Positions 16,193-24,917 of a DNA stretch of 50,482 nucleotides are shown here, one piece after another (within the stretch, counting starts at the first letter, position 1; every line of letters starts with the position of its first letter). The DNA comes from Dehalococcoidia bacterium (GTDB lineage Bacteria > Chloroflexota > Dehalococcoidia > Lucifugimonadales > VXLM01). The translations under genes and the position numbers were made by a program. The notes under the pieces were generated by a model. That model ran no database searches, was not told the DNA's origin, and saw only the letters and a program-made list of their open reading frames with translations. The stretch is taken from assembly GCA_009841605.1 (NCBI GenBank), contig VXLM01000021.1:1-50482 (forward strand), read 5' to 3'.

Positions 16193-18616
16193 CTAGCCCC
16201 GCAGCGTCGCGTCGAACTCGCGCTCTAGCTGGCGCATGATATCGCCCCGCGCCTTGTCCACCAGGTCTCCCGTCAAGGTCGATCTGTCGGACTGGAAGGT
16301 AACGCGGAAGGCAATCGACCGCTTGCCGGGGGGTACTCCCTCTCCCGCATACAGATCGAAAGGCGCGCTCTTCTTCACGAGGCGGTGCCGGTTGATGATC
16401 GTCTGAATCCGCGAGGCAGGCACGTCGGCATCGACGAGCAGGGCGATGTCCTGCTCCGCCTCCGGGTACCGGCTGATCGGCGCGTACTGGACGCTTACCC
16501 TGCCGGCAGCGGCATATACCGCCTCCAGGTCGATCTCGAATAGCGTGACCCCGGTGTCGTCGAGGTCGAACCGTGCGAGCACCCTGGGGTGAACCTCGCC
16601 AATCGTGCCGACCGCCTTGTTCCCGCAGAACACCCTCGCAGTCTTGCCGGAAAGAAGGATGGGATCGTCGTCTGCCTTGTACTCCTCCGAGAGGCCGACG
16701 TGCGAGAAGATCGCCTCGAGGACTCCCTTCGCGTCGAAGAAGTCCATGTCGCCCTCAGGCACGAGCCACGAAGCGTCGGATCTCGGGCCGGAAAGCACGC
16801 CGACGAGCATCTCCTTCTCGTCGGGCAGGTCGCGCTCCTTCGCCTCCTCCTTGGGCAGGTAGACCGGACCGATCTCGAAGAGGCGGAGGCCCTCACCACG
16901 CGACATTCGCCGGTTGAATGCCAGCGTCTGGAGCACTCCTGAACGCAGCGTCGTCCGCATGTGGCTCAGTTCCGCGCTCATGGGGTTGGCTAATCTCAGC
17001 GGCGCGTCCGGCTCTTCCGTCGGTACCTCGACCTTCTGCAGCGCCTCGACGCTCGTGGCAGAGTAGGAGATCGTCTCCTGCATTCCCGCCGCGACCAGGG
17101 CGTCGCGTACCTGCTCTCTGATCTCGCGTTCGATACGCGGCTCGTGGTGGGGTATCTCGGTCGACATGAGCGTTGCGGGTACGTCGTCGTACCCGACGAT
17201 CCTCGCGACCTCTTCAATAAGGTCTTCCGCGATGTTGATGTCCGCCCGCCAGTAAGGGGACCGCACTTCCAGCGAGTCTCCGTTTCGCGTTGTCTCGAAT
17301 CCGAGCGATGACAGCACCCGGTCTATCGTGTCGGCGGATATCTCCGCGCCGAGCACGCGACGGAAGTGCTCCGGGCCAATCGTGAGCGTCGGCGGCGTCT
17401 TTACGACGGGGAAGACATCGACGATCCCCTTCGCCGCCACTCCGCCCGCCAGTTCGAGCATCAGGGCCGTCGCCCGTCGCAGGGCGCGGGGCATGAGGTC
17501 CTGCCTGATGCCGCGCTCGAAACGGTAGGACGCCTCCGTTCTCATGCCCAGGCCGGTGGCAGTGTTCCGCGTGTTGTTCGCATCGAAGTTCGCCGACTCG
17601 ATCAATACGTTGACCGTCGAGTCGCCGACCTCCGTGTTCTGTCCGCCCATGACGCCCGCCAGAGCTATCGCGTCCTGCGAGTCGGCAATGGTCAGCATGG
17701 GAGGTTCGAGTTTGCGCTCCTCTTCGTCGAGCGTCGTGAACCGCTCACCCGGCCGCGCGGCCCTGATGATGACCGTCGCGTCGCCTATGGTGTCGTAGTC
17801 GAAGGCGTGGAGGGGCTGACCGTACTCCAGCATGACGTAGTTCGTCACGTCCACGATGTTGTTTATCGGCCTCATCCCAACTGCGGCGAGAGCGTCCTTC
17901 AGCCAGTCCGGCGACGGGCCGACCTTGACGCCCCAAATCAGGCTGGCGGCGTAGCGCGAGCACAGATCGGGGTCTGCTATCTCGACTGTGACATCCTGTT
18001 CAATGGGGTCGCCATCCTCAGGGTACGTCGCGTCGGGTTCGGTGACCGTCGCGCCCGTGAGGGCGGCCACCTCGTGCGCCACACCAAGAATGGAGAGGCA
18101 GTCGGGCCGGTTTGGGGTCACGTCGGCGTCCAGAACGGCGTCGCCGAGGTAGTCCACGAGCGGAGTGCCGACGGGCGCGTCCTCCGGGAGCACCATGATG
18201 CCCTCGTGGTCGTCGCCGAGGCCAAGCTCGACCTCCGAGCAGACCATACCCGCCGACTCGACGCCGCGAATCTTCGACTTCTTGAGCGCCTGCGTATTCC
18301 CCGTCTTCGTGCTGTAGAGCATCGCTCCCGCGAAGGCGAATGCGATTTTTTGTCCAGCCGCCAGATTCGGCCCGCCGCACACGACCTGCACCGTCTCGCC
18401 GCCGAGGTCTACCGTCGGCACCGTCAGCCGGTCGGCGTTCGGGTGGCGGTCGACGGCCATCACGTGGCCGACGAACACCTTGTCGCGCCCCCAGTCCGCG
18501 CCAACCTCCCGCACCTCGTCGATCTCCAGTCCGGCCATGGTCAGCCGGTGCGCCAACTCCTGCGCCGGCATGTCGACCGGCACGTAGCGCTTCAGCCAAG
18601 ATAGGGGTATCAGCAT
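16193..18616 (-). CDS. pheT: Phenylalanyl-tRNA synthetase beta subunit
   Basis: 807 residues, the long bacterial form that forms an alpha2-beta2 enzyme with PheS. Domains in order: N-terminal region (MLIPLSWLKRYVPVDMPAQE), EMAP-like tRNA-binding domain (KVFVGHVMAVDRHPNADRL, about residues 45-150), B3/4 editing domain, B5 domain (TIGPEHFRRVLGAEI), catalytic-like core (RLANPMSAELSHMRTTL, GLRLFEIGPVYLP), and C-terminal FDX-ACB domain (PISRYPEAEQDIALLVD). Starts 80 bases after the pheS stop, so the two are co-transcribed. Confidence 0.97.
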   Translation of the reverse strand: MLIPLSWLKRYVPVDMPAQELAHRLTMAGLEIDEVREVGADWGRDKVFVGHVMAVDRHPNADRLTVPTVDLGGETVQVVCGGPNLAAGQKIAFAFAGAMLYSTKTGNTQALKKSKIRGVESAGMVCSEVELGLGDDHEGIMVLPEDAPVGTPLVDYLGDAVLDADVTPNRPDCLSILGVAHEVAALTGATVTEPDATYPEDGDPIEQDVTVEIADPDLCSRYAASLIWGVKVGPSPDWLKDALAAVGMRPINNIVDVTNYVMLEYGQPLHAFDYDTIGDATVIIRAARPGERFTTLDEEERKLEPPMLTIADSQDAIALAGVMGGQNTEVGDSTVNVLIESANFDANNTRNTATGLGMRTEASYRFERGIRQDLMPRALRRATALMLELAGGVAAKGIVDVFPVVKTPPTLTIGPEHFRRVLGAEISADTIDRVLSSLGFETTRNGDSLEVRSPYWRADINIAEDLIEEVARIVGYDDVPATLMSTEIPHHEPRIEREIREQVRDALVAAGMQETISYSATSVEALQKVEVPTEEPDAPLRLANPMSAELSHMRTTLRSGVLQTLAFNRRMSRGEGLRLFEIGPVYLPKEEAKERDLPDEKEMLVGVLSGPRSDASWLVPEGDMDFFDAKGVLEAIFSHVGLSEEYKADDDPILLSGKTARVFCGNKAVGTIGEVHPRVLARFDLDDTGVTLFEIDLEAVYAAAGRVSVQYAPISRYPEAEQDIALLVDADVPASRIQTIINRHRLVKKSAPFDLYAGEGVPPGKRSIAFRVTFQSDRSTLTGDLVDKARGDIMRQLEREFDATLRG

Positions 18617-18696
18617 CTATGACCTCGAAATGACGCCAGTTGTGCAAGGGTCTCAATTCGCGGGAATGACGCCGTGAGCCAAGACAACAACATCGC

Positions 18697-19749
18697 CTAC
18701 ACCTGCTGCAGGAACCGCACGTCGTTCGAGTAGAACAGGCGGATGTCGTCGATGCCGTACTTGAGCATCGCTATGCGCTCGACGCCCATGCCGAACGCGA
18801 ACCCGGTGTAAACGGACGGGTCGTACCCGACTCCCTCCAGCACGCTGGGATGCACCATCCCCGCGCCGAGTATCTCGATCCAGTCCTCGTCGCGGTTGAT
18901 CGGCCGCTTGCCGGTCTTGGGATCCTTGAAGTTCGAGATCGACATGTCCACGCCCGGCTCGACGAAGGGGAAGAAGTCGCACCGGAAGCGTATCTGCCTG
19001 TCCTCGCCGAAGGTGCGTCGCGCGAACTCGTACAACGTCCCCTTGAGGTCGGCGAAGGTGATCCCCTTGTCCACCGCGAGACCCTCGACCTGGTGGAAGT
19101 GCCACTCGTGCGTCGCGTCCGTAGCCTCGTACCGGTAGCACTTCCCGGGCACGACGACCCGCACGGGAGGGCTTGTCTTCTCCATGATCCGCGCCTGCAT
19201 AGGAGAGGTATGCGTGCGGAGGAGCATCGGGCGGTTGCCTTGCTCGTCCACCCGGTCGATCCACAGGGTGTCCCACATGTCCCGCGCCGGGTGGTCCTTT
19301 GGGATGTTCAGCAGGTCGAAGTTGTAGCGGTCGAGCTCGATCTCCGGCCCCTCCTCGACCTGGAAGCCCATCGAGGCGAAGACGCTCGTAGTCTCCCTCA
19401 ACATCCGAGTCGTGGGGTGCAGACGCCCCTGCGGGACGGGCCATCCCGGCAGCGTCACATCGATGCTCTCGCGCTCGACGACATCGGCCAGATGGGCCGT
19501 TTTCAACTCCTGCTCGCGCTCGGCCAGGTGCTGTTCGAGGACGGTCTTGGCCCTATTCGCCGCCGCGCCCAGCCGAGGCCGCTCCTCCTTCGGCACGGAG
19601 CCGAGACTGCGGAGTATCTGCGTAAGCGCCCCGTTCCGGCCAAGCGTGGACACGCGCCACTCTTCAAGGCCGTCCAGATCGGAAACGGCCTTCAGTCGCT
19701 CAAGGGCCTCGTCTGTAGTCCGTTCGACCACATCGGTCTGTGGCTGCAT
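18697..19749 (-). CDS. pheS: Phenylalanyl-tRNA synthetase alpha subunit
   Basis: 350 residues from ATG 19749 (MQPQTDVV). N-terminal coiled-coil (LEEWRVSTLGRNGALTQILR, PKEERPRLGAAANRAKTVLE), then the class II catalytic core: HPTTRMLRETTSVFASMGF, motif 2 with THEWHFHQVEGLAVD, and motif 3 FGMGVERIAMLKYGIDDIR. The frame is open to an ATG at 19824, but a very good promoter lies inside that extension, so 19749 is preferred. Short pieces of its sense-antisense sequence (19641-19687) reappear behind the phosphotriesterase-like gene and its duplicated 3' end (22795-22840, 24430-24450). Confidence 0.96.
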   Translation of the reverse strand: MQPQTDVVERTTDEALERLKAVSDLDGLEEWRVSTLGRNGALTQILRSLGSVPKEERPRLGAAANRAKTVLEQHLAEREQELKTAHLADVVERESIDVTLPGWPVPQGRLHPTTRMLRETTSVFASMGFQVEEGPEIELDRYNFDLLNIPKDHPARDMWDTLWIDRVDEQGNRPMLLRTHTSPMQARIMEKTSPPVRVVVPGKCYRYEATDATHEWHFHQVEGLAVDKGITFADLKGTLYEFARRTFGEDRQIRFRCDFFPFVEPGVDMSISNFKDPKTGKRPINRDEDWIEILGAGMVHPSVLEGVGYDPSVYTGFAFGMGVERIAMLKYGIDDIRLFYSNDVRFLQQV

Positions 19750-19791
19750 GGCAGGAGAGTGCGTCCGTAGGGGAGTGTCAGGGTTCAGAGC

Positions 19792-19821
19792 ATTATAGGT
19801 AGAGTCGGGAAGGGGGGTCAA
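19792..19821 (-). promoter_or_regulatory. Promoter of pheST
   Basis: Minus strand: TTGACC (19821-19816), 18-base spacer, TATAAT (19797-19792). Eleven of twelve consensus bases, the best sigma-70-type promoter in the window. Predicted start near 19785, leader of about 36 bases to the ATG at 19749. Confidence 0.72.
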
Positions 19822-19981
19822 CAAAAGTGGGGTGCTCTATAACCGACCGTCATACCGGCGGTGAACCTGCACCCCTTGCTTGATGCCATTCGCCAGGCAT
19901 CGGAGCAGAAACAGTCGGTGGCGCGGTGCCTTCCATTCACACCCCCCTAACTGGAGGGCGAAATGCCGGCCTCCAGCAAAC

Positions 19982-21364
19982 TCAGGGAGCGTGGGCCACC
20001 AGCAGCACTTGAACCCGCACTTCGTCGGCCAGGTAGACAACCGAGCGGGCGGTTGGAGTGACAATTCCCAACTGCTCCCACGTGAATGTCGTAAGGCCCA
20101 GCACGTTGATGACGTCACCGTCGTGCCGGGCGGTTACGTCGAACACCAGCGGAGTCACCGTCTCGCCAATTTGCAGCGAACCCTCCAGTTGTCCCGTAAA
20201 CTCTGCCCCTTCAAAGAAGCTCTGCGGCAGATCCGGCAAATCTTCCACAGTCACTACAGCCTCCGGCGTATTCGGGAACATACGATCGCGCACGTACCGG
20301 TCGCGGAAGCTCTGGTCGCTGGTCAGGGAATGCAGGTCCAGGGTTACCACCGAAGGTTGTCCGACCAGATTCGCAGTGCCGGACAATCCCGTGCTGGACA
20401 TCACCGCGTCGAAGCGAACGGGCGAGCCGCGCAGCTCCTCCTCTACCGTGAAGGTGATTTTCGACCCCTCGCCGATGATGAACCCCTCTTCCGCCGTCTC
20501 GCCGCCGGCCTCGGTGGGGGTAGCCACTGGTTCCGGCGTGGCTGTCGCCGTTGCCGCGACGGGTGTGGCAACCGGCATCGCCGTCGAGGTGGGTTCGACC
20601 GTTGCCGTGACGGTTGTGGCGACCGGCATCACCGTCAAGGTGGGTTCGACCGTTGGCGTGACGGTTGTGGCAACCGGCATCGCCGTCGAGGTGGGTTCGA
20701 CCGTTGCCGTGACGGTTGTGGCGACCGGCATCACCGTCAAGGTGGGTTCGACCGTTGGCGTGACGGTTGTGGCAACCGGCATCGCCGTCGAGGTGGGTTC
20801 GACCGTTGCCGTGACGGTTGTGGCGACCGGCATCGCCGTCGAGGTGGGTTCGACCGTTGGCGAGGGTGGATCAGCTGTTAATGTCGAGGCACGCGAAGGC
20901 GGGGGAGGCAGGGCCAGATCCCCGCTTTCGGCGTCGCCCTGCGTTATCAGCCCGAAGCCCAAGACCAAAGCCACGATTAACGCTGGAACCGGCGACCATT
21001 TCAGCAACCCAAGCTCGGGGCGGACGAAGAAGTTAGCCAGCAGCGGAGTCAGCACGGCGCACACGATTATGGCTATGGCCGCCAGCGGAATGGTGAAAGA
21101 CGCCAGCCTGTCCAGCACGCTCTCACCGGCCAGCGCCGCCGCCAGCACGATGATGAACAGCCCTGCTAGTGATATCCCATACCACATGATGCGCTCCGAA
21201 AGCCGCATCCACAGCAGCCCGGCAATTAGGCCAACCGCTATGGCCGCGATGCTTACCGTTGCGCTGTTGAAAACGCTGTCCACCGGAGAATGCAGCGGCA
21301 GCGACACCAGCGCGACGATGACTGCGGCTATGGCTCCTGCCGTCAAGCCGGCAAGTAGAATCAT
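19982..21364 (-). CDS. Membrane-anchored YceI-domain protein with Thr/Pro/Val repeat linker
   Basis: 460 residues. Residues 1-150 hold about five hydrophobic segments (for example GAIAAVIVALVSL, IMWYGISLAGLFIIVLAAAL, PALIVALVLGFGLIT). Residues about 168-268 are six 17-residue repeats of the type TVEPTSTAMPVATTVTA. Residues about 285-460 are a YceI-like lipocalin-fold domain (GSKITFTVEEELRGSPVRFDAV, SFRDRYVRDRMF, FTGQLEGSLQIGETVTPLVFDVTARHDGD), which in characterised relatives binds a polyisoprenoid or other amphiphile. YceI proteins are usually secreted and about 190 residues; an N-terminal polytopic membrane domain is unusual. Start supported by gggagg (21371-21376 read on the minus strand), 6 bases before the ATG. 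Confidence 0.82.
   Translation of the reverse strand: MILLAGLTAGAIAAVIVALVSLPLHSPVDSVFNSATVSIAAIAVGLIAGLLWMRLSERIMWYGISLAGLFIIVLAAALAGESVLDRLASFTIPLAAIAIIVCAVLTPLLANFFVRPELGLLKWSPVPALIVALVLGFGLITQGDAESGDLALPPPPSRASTLTADPPSPTVEPTSTAMPVATTVTATVEPTSTAMPVATTVTPTVEPTLTVMPVATTVTATVEPTSTAMPVATTVTPTVEPTLTVMPVATTVTATVEPTSTAMPVATPVAATATATPEPVATPTEAGGETAEEGFIIGEGSKITFTVEEELRGSPVRFDAVMSSTGLSGTANLVGQPSVVTLDLHSLTSDQSFRDRYVRDRMFPNTPEAVVTVEDLPDLPQSFFEGAEFTGQLEGSLQIGETVTPLVFDVTARHDGDVINVLGLTTFTWEQLGIVTPTARSVVYLADEVRVQVLLVAHAP
20562..20861. repeat. 51-bp in-frame tandem repeat, about six copies
   Basis: Each unit encodes 17 residues. Two unit types (…GCCGTCGAGG… and …ACCGTCAAGG…) alternate, giving a 102-base higher-order period. 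Lies in the linker of the YceI-domain gene; copy number is likely variable. Confidence 0.9.
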
Positions 21365-21703
21365 CGGTAGCCTCCCAGTTCACCCCAGTTAGATGACTGC
21401 TATTTTAGATGCTAATCTTGAAGAAAGTTTGAAGGCCCTCGACAGCGCAGAAAAAGCTCTGTCTTCAGTAAGAAGCTGCTCCCCGACGAGCCTTGCGTTT
21501 CCCTCGTCCGGCGTCCCACTTAACAGACAGGCCAATAAGTGGTTCAATTGGCATGACTCCTGTGGGGTTAGAGGTATGAGTAGGTTTAGACGGAGTACAC
21601 AGGCCCACGCAAACGATTTGCGCACATGCTCCGTGCGCTCGCAAGGGAGTCTTTCTGCGCCCCGCCGACATCCGGTCGCCCAACGGACACTATGGAGGCG
21701 ACC
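21365..21703. other. Intergenic region between divergent YceI and phosphotriesterase-like genes
   Basis: About 340 bases. A possible -10 (TAAAAT, minus strand, 21407-21402) for the YceI gene. Overlapping small open frames on both strands (for example 21393-21707 plus) show no recognisable family and are not annotated. A ggagg at 21694-21698 is the Shine-Dalgarno of the downstream gene. Confidence 0.5.
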
Positions 21704-22759
21704 ATGACCAGCAATGACCTGTCCGGGAGGGTGCAGACCGTACTTGGGCCGGTCGATCCCGGTCAGCTTGGCAGGACGCTTACCCACGAGCACATCTTTT
21801 TCGACGGCTCCTGGGTCGAGACACGGTTCCCAAGCGCGAGTGATCAGGCCTTCTTTGACAAGCCGGTCTCCCAGGAGATTCTCGGCAGATTAAGGCACCA
21901 GCTCAAGCCGAACCGGGACAACGGACGGCTTGATGACGTCGATACGGCCATCGAAGAGGTTGGGCTGTTCAGGCAGTATGGCGGGGGCACGCTGGTCGAG
22001 GCGTCGAGCATCGGCATAGGCCGCGACCCGATTGGCCTTGCCAGGGTCTCCAACGCCACGGGCGTGAATATCGTGATGGGCGCTTCATACTATGTGAACA
22101 CGCATCACCCGCCGGGGATGGACGACCTCACGGAGGACGATATCGTCAACCTGATAGTGGGGGACATCACCGAGGGTGCCGACGGGACCGGCATAAGGTC
22201 CGGCATCATAGGCGAGGTCGGCTGCGACTGGCCCCTGACGGACAACGAACGGAAGGTGCTGAAGGCATCAGCGCGCGCACAGCGCATGACCGGGGCCCCA
22301 CTGCTCATACATCCCGGCCGGGACGAGACGGCGCCGCTTGAGATCATCGATTTCCTGGACCGGGCCGGGGCCGACCTGTCCCATACGATCATGGGCCACC
22401 TCGACAGGACCGTCTTCGAGCGCGATACCCTCAAACGGATCGCCGAATCGGGCTGCTACATGGAGTGGGACCTCTTCGGCTGGGGCGGGTCGTACTATGC
22501 CAAGAACCTGGACATCGACATGCCGAGCGACGACCAGCGCCTAGAACGCATCGCTTGGATATCGTCCGAAGGCTACGGCCGCAAAGTCGTCGTCGCGCAA
22601 GACATTTGCACGAAGGTCCGTCTGGAGAAGTTCGGCGGCCACGGCTACTCGTACATACTCGACCACATAGCCCCAAGGATGCTGTCCAGGGGATTCACTC
22701 CCGAGGGTGTCCACGACATCCTGGTATCCAACCCCGCCGAAGTGCTCACGTTCCGGTAG
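21704..22759 (+). CDS. Phosphotriesterase-family metal-dependent hydrolase
   Basis: 351-residue amidohydrolase-superfamily member of the phosphotriesterase (PTE/Php/lactonase-like) group. Two-metal site visible: His28 and His30 (LTHEH), bridging Glu171 (GEVGCDWP, Glu rather than carbamylated Lys as in Php-type proteins), His203 (LLIHPGRD), His232 (IMGHLDRT) and Asp300 (VVAQDICTK). Likely a lactonase or esterase on a small natural substrate. Start at ATG 21704 is fixed by ggagg (21694-21698); the frame is open from 21626. The last 130 bases plus some downstream sequence are repeated at 24266-24450 and 25346-25487, with the MFS and vapBC genes between the copies. Confidence 0.9.
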   Translation: MTSNDLSGRVQTVLGPVDPGQLGRTLTHEHIFFDGSWVETRFPSASDQAFFDKPVSQEILGRLRHQLKPNRDNGRLDDVDTAIEEVGLFRQYGGGTLVEASSIGIGRDPIGLARVSNATGVNIVMGASYYVNTHHPPGMDDLTEDDIVNLIVGDITEGADGTGIRSGIIGEVGCDWPLTDNERKVLKASARAQRMTGAPLLIHPGRDETAPLEIIDFLDRAGADLSHTIMGHLDRTVFERDTLKRIAESGCYMEWDLFGWGGSYYAKNLDIDMPSDDQRLERIAWISSEGYGRKVVVAQDICTKVRLEKFGGHGYSYILDHIAPRMLSRGFTPEGVHDILVSNPAEVLTFR

Positions 22760-22843
22760 TCCCGCGCGGCGCTTTCGTTCCCTGACACAGGGGGCAAGCA
22801 TGGATACACGCCATTCTTCAAGACCGCCTAGATCGGAAAACAG
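22630..22843 (+). repeat. Gene-end repeat, copy A (in the intact gene)
   Basis: Covers the last 43 codons of the phosphotriesterase-like gene (from FGGHGYSYILDH), the TAG stop, a 35-base stretch (GCGCGGCGCTTTCGTTCCCT core), and about 46 bases (22795-22840) that resemble an internal piece of pheS. Confidence 0.9.
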
Positions 22844-22899
22844 GCGGTAAACAACCGAGAGAATCCCTAACGCCTCGTAACTCGAATCTCCGCTCGAGG

Positions 22900-24135
22900 T
22901 TAATTCCCAGCCCGGGCCATGCGCAGTCGGGCCAGAGGGCTGTCGTTGATCGGCAGGTGAACTATGGCGGCGAACAGTCCGAAGCCGACTCCTGCCCACC
23001 ACATCGCGTCGTAGGAGCCGGTGCGGTCATGGATCAGTCCACCAAGCCAGACTCCAAGAAAACTCCCGACCTGGTGGCTCAGGAAGACGAACCCGAACAG
23101 CGTGGCCATGAACCTGATCCCGAATATCTGGGCCACTATCCCCGTGGTCAAAGGCACGGTCGATAGCCAGAGAAGGCCCATCGAGGCCGCGAACAGGTAG
23201 ACATTCAGTTCGCTGGCCGGGACGATCAGGAATCCGCAGATGACCAACGCCCGGCCGAAATAGATGCCCGAGAGCCCCACCTTCTTGGGGTAACGCTGTC
23301 CGAAGGCTCCCGAAATCAGCGAACCGATGATGTTGAACAGCCCTACTAGGGAAAGTGCGTATGCGCCCGCTCGAGCAGGGAGACCGAGATCTGTGACGTA
23401 CGTGGGGAAGTGCACGGTGATGAACGCAACGTGGAAGCCGCATACGAAGAATCCCGCCGTCAGGAGCAGGTAGCTGCGATGGCTCATCGCCTCGCCCAGT
23501 GCTTCAGTCAGGCTCTGGTCGGATACAGGTTCTCTTGATGCCGAGCCGCCTCGAAGGCTTAAGGCCAGTGGAACCAGTACAAGCGAAACGACGGACATCA
23601 GCAACAGGGAGTCGTACCAGCCGAAGTTGGAAATTAAGGCCTGATTGATCGGTGAGAAGACGACCTGGCCGAGAGACCCCGCGGCGGTCCCTAGGCCAAA
23701 CGCCAAGGATCGCCGTTCCGGCCCTATGATGCGGGCAATGGCCGCCAACACGAGTGAGAAGGAGCAGAAGGCCGCTCCCAGACCGACGAGAATCCCCCCG
23801 CTCAGGTACAGCGCGAGCCCGCTGTCCGACATCGCCATTCCGGCGACTCCGGCCGAGTACAAAACGCCTCCAACGACGACCACCCTGGCTGTTCCGTACC
23901 GGTCCGCGATCATTCCGGCTACCGGCACGGCGACTCCCCACAGCAGGTTCTGGATCGCCATCGCCAGCGCAAAGGTCTCCCGCGACCAGCCATTGGCGGA
24001 CGTCATCGGCTCCAGATAGAGCCCAAAGCTGAACCGGACTCCGAATGCGATGAAGGTGATGAGGCACGCCGCCGCGATGATTGCCGTGACGGCAATTCGA
24101 CCGTGATATGTGGGAGGCGGGGTCACAAGATGCAC
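22900..24135 (-). CDS. Major facilitator superfamily transporter
   Basis: 411 residues with twelve predicted membrane spans. The loop between spans 2 and 3 has the MFS motif A variant GMIADRYGTARVV, and the central loop is about residues 195-220. The overall look (RFSFGLYLEPMTSANGWSRETFALAMAIQNLLWG) is that of oxalate/formate- or monocarboxylate-type MFS porters often found in organic-acid catabolic clusters. Start appears to be GTG (24133-24135). It sits between copies A and B of the duplicated gene end, and a 15-bp perfect palindrome lies 67 bases upstream. Substrate unknown, probably a small organic anion. Confidence 0.87.
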   Translation of the reverse strand: MHLVTPPPTYHGRIAVTAIIAAACLITFIAFGVRFSFGLYLEPMTSANGWSRETFALAMAIQNLLWGVAVPVAGMIADRYGTARVVVVGGVLYSAGVAGMAMSDSGLALYLSGGILVGLGAAFCSFSLVLAAIARIIGPERRSLAFGLGTAAGSLGQVVFSPINQALISNFGWYDSLLLMSVVSLVLVPLALSLRGGSASREPVSDQSLTEALGEAMSHRSYLLLTAGFFVCGFHVAFITVHFPTYVTDLGLPARAGAYALSLVGLFNIIGSLISGAFGQRYPKKVGLSGIYFGRALVICGFLIVPASELNVYLFAASMGLLWLSTVPLTTGIVAQIFGIRFMATLFGFVFLSHQVGSFLGVWLGGLIHDRTGSYDAMWWAGVGFGLFAAIVHLPINDSPLARLRMARAGN

Positions 24136-24201
24136 TCCCGGGATGTCGTCTATCCGCTGGCTGGTCTGAGTTCCCTCAAGCTTCGATCAGCCACATCAGT
24201 C

Positions 24202-24216
24202 TACCGTAGTACGGTA
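24202..24216. promoter_or_regulatory. Perfect palindrome, possible operator of the MFS gene
   Basis: TACCGTA-G-TACGGTA, 7+1+7 perfect inverted repeat, 67 bases upstream of the MFS start. Size and position fit a dimeric repressor site. No regulator gene is adjacent. Confidence 0.4.
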
Positions 24217-24265
24217 TGTTCTTCCGAACGCAGTGAGGAATCTGAGACCAAATGTCCCGGCGGCA

Positions 24266-24450
24266 GTTCGGCGGCCACGGCTACTCGTACATTCTGGACC
24301 ACATAGCCCCAAGGATGCTGTCCAGGGCTTCACTCCCCAGGATGTCCACGACATTCTGGTATCCAACCCTGCCGAAGTGCTCACGTTCCGATAGTCATGC
24401 GCGGCGCTTTCGTTCCCTGACACAGCGGACAAGCGTGGACACGCGCCACT
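24266..24450 (+). pseudogene. Gene-end repeat, copy B: detached 3' end of a phosphotriesterase-like gene
   Basis: About 93 percent identical (my count) to 22630-22815. It encodes the terminal FGGHGYSYILDHIAPRML but has a one-base deletion after GTCCAGGG relative to copy C, so it is not translatable. No 5' part of the gene precedes it. It continues past the stop into the same 35-base stretch and then into the pheS-like piece (24430-24450). Confidence 0.85.
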
Positions 24451-24604
24451 ACCATGGTGATCTCTAGAGCAGAGGCGTGGCCAAGCCTATTGCACAGGAG
24501 AGGCGGTCCCGAATGAGTTCTAGGCCTCGCCAGGATGTGCCGCTTCTTCGATGCCGTCGCTTTGTCACTCCGTTTGGAAACGGCTTACTTAAACCAAGAT
24601 AAGC

Positions 24605-24641
24605 TAGCATTATTGCTAATATCATTACTGTAAGCCATAAT
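24605..24641 (+). promoter_or_regulatory. Promoter and operator of vapBC
   Basis: TTGCTA (24613-24618), 17-base spacer, CATAAT (24636-24641); predicted start near 24648. An inverted repeat TAGCA-TTAT-TGCTA (24605-24618) overlaps the -35 box and is a natural site for autorepression by the VapBC complex. The stretch is AT-rich compared with its surroundings. Confidence 0.55.
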
Positions 24642-24683
24642 GTAAGGCAAATGGCCACGCTTTCAGGTAAAGGAGCATTTTCA

Positions 24684-24917
24684 ATGTTTGAATCCAGCAT
24701 AACCGTGAAGGGCCAGACCACATTGCCCAAAGCCGTCAGGGATTCGCTGGCAGTGAAGGCAGGGGATAGGGTCCGCTATGTCATTCTGGATGAGGGGGTG
24801 CTGATAATGCCCGTGCGGCCTACCAGCCGACTGTTCGGCAGCCTCAAGTATGACGGCCCGCCGGTGAGTCTGGAGGACATGGATCGTGCCATCGTAGAGG
24901 GAGCAATAAGAGAATGA
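24684..24917 (+). CDS. vapB: AbrB/SpoVT-fold antitoxin VapB
   Basis: 77-residue swapped-hairpin DNA-binding protein (MFESSITVKGQTTLPKAVRD; G-D-R-V-R-Y core) that neutralises the VapC toxin and represses the operon. Start at ATG 24684 has aaggag (24670-24675) 8 bases upstream. Its stop overlaps the vapC start by four bases (ATGA at 24914-24917), giving the usual antitoxin-first coupling. Embedded between copies B and C of the duplicated gene end. Confidence 0.9.
   Translation: MFESSITVKGQTTLPKAVRDSLAVKAGDRVRYVILDEGVLIMPVRPTSRLFGSLKYDGPPVSLEDMDRAIVEGAIRE

Noticed and set aside
20562-20861. CRISPR-like array
   Set aside because: Units are contiguous 51-bp in-frame repeats without spacers.
19880-20881. 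Arg/Gly/Cys-rich plus-strand frame across the YceI gene
   Set aside because: Antisense translation of the 51-bp tandem repeat; the YceI frame on the other strand has a clear domain.
21393-21707. 104-codon open frame before the phosphotriesterase-like gene
   Set aside because: No ribosome site, no recognisable family, low-complexity C-terminal half, and it overlaps the Shine-Dalgarno of the real gene.
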